Part shown: one piece after another, positions 25,661-31,186 of the stretch
Layout of the letters: each line of letters starts with the position of its first letter
Numbering within the stretch: position 1 is the stretch's first letter
DNA from: Candidatus Aalborgicola danicus
GTDB taxonomy: Bacteria; Pseudomonadota; Gammaproteobacteria; Burkholderiales; Burkholderiaceae_C
Length of the DNA: 64,000 bases
NCBI GenBank assembly: GCA_016703945.1
Contig: JADJBC010000008.1
Location: 62,001 to 126,000 of the forward strand
Direction of reading: 5' to 3'
Notes under the pieces: model-generated
The model's input: only the letters and a program-made list of their open reading frames with translations
Told to the model about the DNA's origin: nothing
The model's database searches: none
Made by a program: the position numbers and the translations under genes

Positions 25661-25728
25661 CGCAATGTATTGGTAGCAGTATCGTTTCGCGCGAATCTCA
25701 ATAATGTGGATTGAAGCAAGGAGACGAA

Positions 25729-26337
25729 ATGTTCGATCAAATGAGTTTTTTTGAAGGTGACCCACCAAGTGGGGAACCTCCGGCGAAAATCGAACCGTGG
25801 GACCCGAAACAGGGCGCTGCCAAGCTGTTCCTGGGCCTGCGCCCTACGTCGGCCCGCGCGTTGGAGATGTGGAGGATTTCGAACTCCTTGGACCTCGCGC
25901 ATGGGATCCGTGGCAATTTGCGCAATGCAGACCTCTTGCATATCACCTTGCTAGAACTGGGCGACTACTTGATATTGCCAAAGCAGGAAGTCATTGATGT
26001 CCGGCAACTGGTCGAAGCGGTAGTTTCACCGACTTTCGATTTGGCGTTGAACCGCGCAATGACTTTTAAGGGCAACGGTGCTTATGCTTTGTTAGTTGGC
26101 GAAGGTCTCGAACAGATCAAGGCCTTGCGGCAACGTCTAGGCATCGCCGTTAAGCGTGCGGGAAGGCCTGTGAAGAGTGGGTTTAATCCGCATATGACCC
26201 TGTCTTACAACGGCTGCCGTGTGGATGAACATCTGATCGAACCCATCCGCTGGCACGTGGATGAATTTGTGCTGATCAACAGCCATTCTGGAGAGTCGCA
26301 CCATGAGGTCGTCGGCAGCTGGCCATTGCGGCCCTGA
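25729..26337 (+). CDS. LigT-like 2H phosphoesterase, both motifs intact
   Basis: 202-residue 2H phosphoesterase family protein with HITL (His71) and HMTL (His155, in GFNPHMTLSY). Family members hydrolyse 2',3'-cyclic phosphates or 2'-5' linked nucleotides; the substrate here is unknown. The ATG at 25729 was chosen because AAGGAG lies 6 bases upstream; the TTG at 25711 has no site. It resembles the preceding gene in layout and C-terminal FVLI(R/N)SH motif, so the two look like an old tandem duplication. Confidence 0.8.
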   Translation: MFDQMSFFEGDPPSGEPPAKIEPWDPKQGAAKLFLGLRPTSARALEMWRISNSLDLAHGIRGNLRNADLLHITLLELGDYLILPKQEVIDVRQLVEAVVSPTFDLALNRAMTFKGNGAYALLVGEGLEQIKALRQRLGIAVKRAGRPVKSGFNPHMTLSYNGCRVDEHLIEPIRWHVDEFVLINSHSGESHHEVVGSWPLRP

Positions 26338-26395
26338 CTACGGTTAAAATATCGGCTATCAACTTTTGTATAAGAGCGAGAAAGGCAATCTGGTT

Positions 26396-26437
26396 ATGAC
26401 ACCGCGAACTACACCGGCGACATTTTCCAGCGAATAA
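26396..26437 (+). CDS. Threonine-rich leader peptide before thrS
   Basis: A 13-codon frame, MTPRTTPATFSSE, stop TAA at 26435. Four of 13 codons are Thr (ACA, ACT, ACA, ACA), two of them adjacent, in a leader immediately upstream of threonyl-tRNA synthetase. An AAAGG lies about 11 bases before the ATG. Its stop is just before the mutually exclusive hairpins at 26444-26513. I infer ribosome stalling at Thr codons when charged tRNA-Thr is scarce, as in classical amino acid operon attenuation. Confidence 0.7.
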   Translation: MTPRTTPATFSSE

Positions 26438-26443
26438 GGCCGT

Positions 26444-26513
26444 AGTCCGCGCGCCTTGTGCGCTGCCAGCTACCAAATTCATAGTAAAGCGCGGACTCCT
26501 CCGCGCTTTTTGC
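26444..26513 (+). promoter_or_regulatory. Transcription attenuator of the thrS operon
   Basis: Terminator: AAAGCGCGGA (26486-26495), loop CTCC, TCCGCGCTTT (26500-26509), then a T-rich tract to 26513. Antiterminator: AGTCCGCGC (26444-26452) is perfectly complementary to GCGCGGACT (26489-26497), the 5' arm of the terminator, so only one structure can form. A third hairpin, ACTAC (26408-26412, inside the Thr codons) with GTAGT (26442-26446), plus GGC/GCC, would free the terminator. This is the 1:2, 2:3, 3:4 arrangement of peptide-coupled attenuators. Confidence 0.75.
26469..26492 (+). repeat. Element core overlapping the thrS attenuator
   Basis: GCTAC-CAAATTC-ATAGTAAAGCGC resembles the 5' half of the dispersed element. 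Its GCGC end is part of the terminator 5' arm. A weak match. Confidence 0.3.
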
Positions 26514-26542
26514 TTTTCTCAAGACTCTTTTAGGCACACGCC

Positions 26543-28456
26543 ATGATTCAAATTACGCTCCCAGACGGTTCCCAACGTGAATTTCCTGGTCCCGTGACCG
26601 TGGCCGAAGTCGCCTCGTCCATTGGCGCTGGACTGGCCAAGGCCGCGCTGGCCGGTAGGGTGGATGGCAAGGTGGTGGACACAAGTTTCCAGATGACGGC
26701 CAACAGCGCGCTGTCCATCATCACGGCCAAAGACGCCGATGGCCTGGAAGTCATTCGCCATTCCACGGCCCATTTGCTAGCCTATGCGGTCAAGGAACTG
26801 TTCCCGGACGCGCAAGTCACCATTGGCCCGGTCATTGAGCATGGCTTCTTTTACGACTTCTCGTACAAGCGCCCGTTCACACCCGAGGACCTGGCTGCCA
26901 TCGAAAAGAAAATGTCGACACTGGCGGCCCTGGATGAGCCGGTCACACGTCGCGTCCTGCCACGCGACGAAGCCGTGTCGTATTTCAAAAGCCTGGGTGA
27001 GCACTACAAGGCGGAAATCATCGCCAGCATTCCGGCGGACCAGGATGTATCGCTGTACCGCGAAGGCAAGTTTGAAGACCTGTGCCGCGGCCCCCACGTG
27101 CCCAGCACGGGCAAGCTCAAGCACTTCAAGCTGATGAAGCTGGCCGGCGCCTACTGGCGCGGTGACCATAAGAACGAGATGCTGCAACGTATCTACGGCA
27201 CCGCCTGGGCCACCAAGGACGAGCTGCAGCAGCATTTGACGATGCTGGAAGAGGCCGAAAAGCGCGACCACCGCAAGCTGGGTCGTGAGCTGGATTTGTT
27301 CCATATCGACGAACATGCACCTGGTCTGGTGTTCTGGCATCCCAAGGGCTGGACGCTGTGGCAGGGCGTGGAGCAGTACATGCGTAAGGTGTACCAGGAC
27401 AACGGCTATCTGGAAGTCAAAGGTCCGCAGATCATCGACAAGGGCCTCTGGGAAAAGACCGGCCACTGGGACAAGTACCGCGAAAACATGTTCATCACCG
27501 AATCGGAGAAGCGCGAATACGCGTTGAAGCCGATGAACTGCCCGGGCCACATCCTGATCTTCAAGCAGGGCATCAAGAGCTACCGCGACCTGCCGCTGCG
27601 CTACGGCGAGTTCGGCAATTGCCACCGCAACGAGCCTTCGGGCGGCCTGCACGGCATCATGCGCGTGCGCGGCTTCACGCAGGACGATGGCCACATCTTC
27701 TGTACCGAAGACCAGATTTTGAAGGAGTGCGTGGATTACACGGCGCTCTTGCAAAAGGTCTACGCCGACTTTGGCTTCAAGAACATCATTTACAAGGTCG
27801 CAACGCGACCAGAGCAGCGCATCGGCTCGGACGAAATCTGGGACAAGGCTGAAGCGGCCTTGATTGAAAGCCTGAAGGCGTCCGGCTGTGAATATGAACT
27901 GTCCCCGGGCGAGGGCGCTTTCTACGGCCCCAAGATCGAATACACGTTGAAAGACGCGATTGGCCGCCAGTGGCAGTGCGGCACGATTCAGGTGGATTTC
28001 TCGATGCCAGAACGTTTGGACGCCGAATACGTGGGCGAAGACGGCGCGCGCCACCGCCCGGTCATGCTACACCGCGCCATCGTAGGCAGTCTGGAGCGTT
28101 TCATCGGAATCTTGATCGAAGAGAGCGCAGGGGCTCTGCCCGCGTGGTTGGCGCCGGTCCAAGTGGCAGTGCTCAATATCACGGACGCGCAGGCAGAATA
28201 TGCCCGCTCCGTGGCTAAAACGCTGCAAAATCAAGGGCTTAGAGTCAATTTAGACCTTCGCAACGAGAAGATTACGTATAAAATACGCGAGCATTCGATG
28301 CAGAAACTGCCGTATCTGGTCGTCATTGGCGACAAAGAGATGGCAGCAGGCGCTGTTGCAGTGCGCGCCCGGGGTGGTCAAGACCTCGGAGCAATGCCCC
28401 TGGATGCCTTTGTGCAGAAAATCCTGGGTGACATTGCCAACAAGTCGGCTAATTAG
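26543..28456 (+). CDS. thrS: Threonyl-tRNA synthetase
   Basis: 637 residues, normal length. It charges tRNA-Thr with threonine. Order: TGS domain (about 1-60), editing domain with HSTAHLLAYAV (HxxxH, about 72-82) and the later His/Cys of the editing site, class II catalytic core with MNCPGH (zinc Cys), and the C-terminal anticodon-binding domain (about 530-637). It heads the operon thrS-infC-rpmI-rplT-pheS-pheT-ihfA. Its transcript starts in a leader with a Thr-rich peptide and attenuator; E. coli instead controls thrS at translation, so the mechanism here would differ. Confidence 0.97.
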   Translation: MIQITLPDGSQREFPGPVTVAEVASSIGAGLAKAALAGRVDGKVVDTSFQMTANSALSIITAKDADGLEVIRHSTAHLLAYAVKELFPDAQVTIGPVIEHGFFYDFSYKRPFTPEDLAAIEKKMSTLAALDEPVTRRVLPRDEAVSYFKSLGEHYKAEIIASIPADQDVSLYREGKFEDLCRGPHVPSTGKLKHFKLMKLAGAYWRGDHKNEMLQRIYGTAWATKDELQQHLTMLEEAEKRDHRKLGRELDLFHIDEHAPGLVFWHPKGWTLWQGVEQYMRKVYQDNGYLEVKGPQIIDKGLWEKTGHWDKYRENMFITESEKREYALKPMNCPGHILIFKQGIKSYRDLPLRYGEFGNCHRNEPSGGLHGIMRVRGFTQDDGHIFCTEDQILKECVDYTALLQKVYADFGFKNIIYKVATRPEQRIGSDEIWDKAEAALIESLKASGCEYELSPGEGAFYGPKIEYTLKDAIGRQWQCGTIQVDFSMPERLDAEYVGEDGARHRPVMLHRAIVGSLERFIGILIEESAGALPAWLAPVQVAVLNITDAQAEYARSVAKTLQNQGLRVNLDLRNEKITYKIREHSMQKLPYLVVIGDKEMAAGAVAVRARGGQDLGAMPLDAFVQKILGDIANKSAN

Positions 28457-28487
28457 TTGGTTTGTCCGCGTGGATTGTGCGGCTGTA

Positions 28488-28504
28488 GCTACTGTTTTGG
28501 TAGC
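28488..28504 (+). repeat. Core of the dispersed element (thrS-infC gap)
   Basis: GCTAC-TGTTTTG-GTAGC, the inverted-repeat core only; the rest of the element is not recognisable. It lies 25 bases before the infC start. Confidence 0.4.
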
Positions 28505-28528
28505 AAAGATATTGTGAAGGATTGAGCC

Positions 28529-29125
28529 ATCGCTACTGAATTTCGTGACCGTCGTCACCGCGAAGAACGCAAACACCGCCTCAACCGGGAAATCATGGCC
28601 CCGGAAGTTCGCCTCTCAGGGCAAGAAAACGAGCCTTTGGGCGTTGTTAGCATCTCTGAGGCCCTGCGCATGGCAGGCGAGTTGGATGTTGATTTGGTCG
28701 AGATTGCTGCGACTGCAATCCCGCCGGTTTGCCGGTTGATGGACTATGGAAAGTTCAAATACCAAGAGCAAAAGAAGGCGGCTGAAGCGAAGTCGAAACA
28801 GACGGTTATCGAAATCAAGGAAATCAAATTCCGTCCCGGTACCGATGACGGCGACTACAACATCAAGATGCGCAATATCAAGCGCTTCCTGGCCGATGGC
28901 GACAAGTGCAAGATCACTTTGCGTTTTCGGGGGCGTGAAATCACGCACCAGGAAATTGGTATGGCGCTGTTGAACCGTATTCGTACCGATCTGGTGGATT
29001 TGATAGTGGTGGAGCAGTTCCCCAAGCTGGAGGGGCGTCAGATGATCATGATGATCGCCCCAGGCAAGAAAAAGCCGGCCTCTAATAAGCCGGCAGCCGA
29101 AGCGGCAGCACCTGCTGCTTCGTAA
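28529..29125 (+). CDS. infC: Translation initiation factor IF-3, AUC start
   Basis: 198 residues if started at the ATC codon 28529: ATEFRDRRHREERKHRLN leads into the conserved N terminus. GAAGG lies 8 bases upstream of the ATC. The in-frame ATG at 28595 would remove 22 conserved residues. Both IF3 domains are present, with the linker (EQKKAAEAKSKQ) and C-terminal domain VIEIKEIKFRPGTDDGDYNIKM. The Ala/Pro-rich tail is lineage-specific. Use of a rare start codon fits autoregulation, because IF3 itself discriminates against non-AUG starts. It acts on the 30S subunit. Confidence 0.92.
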   Translation: MATEFRDRRHREERKHRLNREIMAPEVRLSGQENEPLGVVSISEALRMAGELDVDLVEIAATAIPPVCRLMDYGKFKYQEQKKAAEAKSKQTVIEIKEIKFRPGTDDGDYNIKMRNIKRFLADGDKCKITLRFRGREITHQEIGMALLNRIRTDLVDLIVVEQFPKLEGRQMIMMIAPGKKKPASNKPAAEAAAPAAS

Positions 29126-29285
29126 AGGAATTGGAGGGCGAGAGCCCTCTGGTGAGTGGAATGCCGAAAGGCACCACTTTAAAAGATGGTGGGTTGTAAA
29201 ACTCGCCACACAAGTGGCTCGGGGCCAACAAGGCTGGAAGTAGTTTCCAGACGCCTCACGAGCACAAGCAAGAAGGAGCATTAAT
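29126..29285 (+). promoter_or_regulatory. Structured leader of rpmI, candidate ribosomal protein operator
   Basis: This 160-base gap contains two GNRA-capped hairpins: GAGGGC-GAGA-GCCCTC (29134-29149) and TGCC-GAAA-GGCA within a longer GTGG/CCAC stem (about 29153-29176). A third, CTGGAA/TTCCAG, lies around 29232-29248. By analogy with L20 control of rpmI-rplT in other bacteria this could be a translational operator; that analogy is inference. Confidence 0.45.
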
Positions 29286-29489
29286 ATGCCCAAAATGAAG
29301 ACCAAGAGCGCGGCGAAGAAACGCTTCCGCGTCCGTCCAGGTGGAACCGTTAAACGCGGCCAAGCCTTCAAACGTCACATCTTGACCAAGAAGACCACCA
29401 AAAATAAACGCCATTTGCGCGGTACCACCGGTGTTCATGAGACCAATATGGGTCACATGGCACAGATGCTGCCAGGCCGTGGTATTTAA
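29286..29489 (+). CDS. rpmI: Ribosomal protein L35
   Basis: 67-residue basic protein (MPKMKTKSAAKKRFRVRPGG...) matching L35 over its full length; part of the large subunit. AAGGAG precedes the ATG. It follows infC after a structured leader and precedes rplT by 25 bases, the standard order. Confidence 0.97.
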   Translation: MPKMKTKSAAKKRFRVRPGGTVKRGQAFKRHILTKKTTKNKRHLRGTTGVHETNMGHMAQMLPGRGI

Positions 29490-29514
29490 TTAACGACGAA
29501 CAAGGAGAAATCAC

Positions 29515-29874
29515 ATGCCTCGCGTCAAACGTGGTGTAACGGCTCGCGCCCGCCACAAAAAAGTTCTGGCCCTTGCAAAAGGTTTTCGCGGTCGCCGCGG
29601 TAATGTCTTCCGCGTCGCCAAAGAAGCGGTAATGAAGGCTGGGCAATATGCCTACCGTGACCGTCGTACCAAGAAACGTGTCTTCCGTCAGTTGTGGATT
29701 GCCCGTATCAATGCTGCTGCACGTCAGTGCGGCATGACATACAGCCAATTCGCCAACGGTCTGAAGAAAGCCAATATCGAGATCGACCGTAAGGTACTAA
29801 GCGATATCGCCATTCACGACATGGCGGCTTTTGCCGGTATCGTGGAGCAAGTCAAGGCCAAGCTGGCTGCTTGA
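29515..29874 (+). CDS. rplT: Ribosomal protein L20
   Basis: 119 residues, full-length L20 (MPRVKRGVTARARHKKVLALAKGFRGRR), an rRNA-binding protein needed for early 50S assembly and, in several bacteria, the repressor of rpmI-rplT translation. AAGGAG lies 9 bases upstream of the ATG. It is followed by a dispersed element whose end forms a terminator-like hairpin before pheS. Confidence 0.97.
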   Translation: MPRVKRGVTARARHKKVLALAKGFRGRRGNVFRVAKEAVMKAGQYAYRDRRTKKRVFRQLWIARINAAARQCGMTYSQFANGLKKANIEIDRKVLSDIAIHDMAAFAGIVEQVKAKLAA

Positions 29875-29889
29875 TTTTCGCCCTGTGAT

Positions 29890-29937
29890 GCTATCGTTTT
29901 GGTAGCTATCAGTGCAAATAGAACAAGGGCTAGAGCT
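29890..29937 (+). repeat. Dispersed ~50-bp element, copy 4 (rplT-pheS gap)
   Basis: GCTAT-CGTTTTG-GTAGCTATC, then AGTGCAAATAGAAC, then AAGGGCTAGAGCTTG. The AAGGGCTAG end supplies the 5' arm of the hairpin at 29925-29959. Confidence 0.65.
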
Positions 29938-29959
29938 TGAAAGAGCGCTAGCCCTTTTT
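29925..29959 (+). terminator. Terminator/attenuator-like hairpin before pheS
   Basis: AAGGGCTAG (29925-29933) pairs perfectly with CTAGCCCTT (29948-29956), 14-base loop, followed by TTTTT ending at 29959. It lies 18 bases before the pheS ATG inside an operon, the same place as the pheST attenuator of E. coli, but I see no Phe-rich leader peptide. Confidence 0.6.
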
Positions 29960-29977
29960 CATTGACCCCAAGAATAT

Positions 29978-31048
29978 ATGAACGATCTGAACGCCATCGT
30001 CGAGTCTGCACAAGCGGCCTTTGCCCAGGCCATTACGCCCGCTGATCTGGAGAACGCCAAAGCGCTGTTCCTGGGTAAGTCCGGCCGCATCACCGAGTTG
30101 ATGAAAGGCATGGCTGCCTTGACTGTGGATGAAAAGAAGTCGCGCGGAGCGACCATCAACCTCGCCAAACAGGCCATTGAAGCTGCGTTGACTGACCGCC
30201 GTCAGGCTTTGGCGGACGCCGAAATGCAGGCGCAGCTGCGCGCCGAAGCGCTCGACGTGACACTGCCAGGCCGCCAGAGCGGGCAGGGTGGTTTGCACCC
30301 CGTGTCGCTGACGATGGAGCGCATCGAGGCCATCTTCGGCTCGATGGGATTTGATGTGGCCCAAGGCCCAGAGATCGAGTCTGATTGGTTCAACTTCACC
30401 GCTCTGAACACGCCCGAGGACCATCCCGCGCGTTCCATGCACGATACCTTTTATGTGGAGGGTGGCTCCGAAACCGCCCCCAACCTGCTGCGCACCCACA
30501 CCAGCCCCATGCAGATCCGCTACGCGGTGCAGCATGTCAAAAAATATAGCAGCAAAGCCAATGGCGGCGAGGGCCAGGGCCTGTTTTCGGGTGACATGCC
30601 GGAAATCCGCGTCATCGCACCGGGCCGCACCTACCGGGTGGACAGCGATGCCACCCATTCGCCCATGTTCCACCAGTGCGAAGGCCTTTGGGTGGGCGAG
30701 AACGTGAGCTTCAAGGACCTGAAGTTCGTTTTCACCGATTTCTGCCGCACTTTCTTCGAGAGCGATGACCTGGTGCTGCGTTTCCGCCCCAGCTTCTTCC
30801 CGTTCACCGAACCCAGCGCCGAAATCGACATCCAGTTCCAGAGCGGCCCGCTGGCCGGGCGTTGGCTGGAAGTGGCCGGCTCCGGCCAGGTGCACCCGAA
30901 TGTGATTCGCAACATGGGCCTGGACCCCGAAAAGTTCATCGGCTTTGCCTTTGGTATGGGCCCAGACCGGTTGACCATGCTGCGCTATGGCGTCAATGAC
31001 CTGCGTCTGTTCTTCGACGGCGATGTCCGTTTCCTGTCGCAGTTCTAG
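29978..31048 (+). CDS. pheS: Phenylalanyl-tRNA synthetase alpha subunit
   Basis: 356 residues; forms the alpha2-beta2 enzyme that charges tRNA-Phe. It has the N-terminal coiled-coil arm (about 1-90), then the class II catalytic core with TFYVEGG, HTSPMQIRY, VIAPGRTYRVDSDATHSPMFHQ and the late GFAFGMGPDRLTML. Between QIRYAVQHV and PEIRVIAPG there is an extra Gly/Ser/Lys-rich stretch (KKYSSKANGGEGQGLF...) that shorter PheS proteins lack; its DNA resembles the dispersed element (AAAAATATAGCA). Confidence 0.96.
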   Translation: MNDLNAIVESAQAAFAQAITPADLENAKALFLGKSGRITELMKGMAALTVDEKKSRGATINLAKQAIEAALTDRRQALADAEMQAQLRAEALDVTLPGRQSGQGGLHPVSLTMERIEAIFGSMGFDVAQGPEIESDWFNFTALNTPEDHPARSMHDTFYVEGGSETAPNLLRTHTSPMQIRYAVQHVKKYSSKANGGEGQGLFSGDMPEIRVIAPGRTYRVDSDATHSPMFHQCEGLWVGENVSFKDLKFVFTDFCRTFFESDDLVLRFRPSFFPFTEPSAEIDIQFQSGPLAGRWLEVAGSGQVHPNVIRNMGLDPEKFIGFAFGMGPDRLTMLRYGVNDLRLFFDGDVRFLSQF

Positions 31049-31053
31049 ATATG

Positions 31054-31140
31054 AAAGCCCCCCTGAGCCGCCGTGCGGCTTCCCCCAAGGGGAACAACAC
31101 CAGTGGCCCGGCAAAGCCGGTTCCACGGTGTTCCTGGTGT
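31054..31140. repeat. GC-rich extragenic palindromic repeat between pheS and pheT
   Basis: Contains GCCGCCGTGCGGC, CCCCCAAGGGG and CCGGCAAAGCCGG, each self-complementary, and CACCAG/CTGGTG ends. It resembles the units at 5986-6136. It lies within the pheST transcript and could stabilise the mRNA or weaken downstream expression. Confidence 0.5.
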
Positions 31141-31186
31141 AAGGCATCGCTGGCGGTGCATGGTATCAATTTGGTTGAGATTTTTT

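Noticed and set aside
26777..28054. Minus-strand frame inside thrS
   Set aside because: Shadow of thrS; no family resemblance.
28595..29125. infC starting at the ATG 28595
   Set aside because: Drops 22 conserved residues that are encoded just upstream with a good ribosome site and an ATC start.
29888..29905. ATG frame MLSFW just before the pheS hairpin, considered as a leader peptide
   Set aside because: Only one Phe codon, and it lies within a dispersed repeat copy; too weak for a Phe-sensing leader.
31073..31186. N-terminal extension of pheT
   Set aside because: The codons lie in a GC-rich palindromic repeat; the family N terminus begins at 31187.
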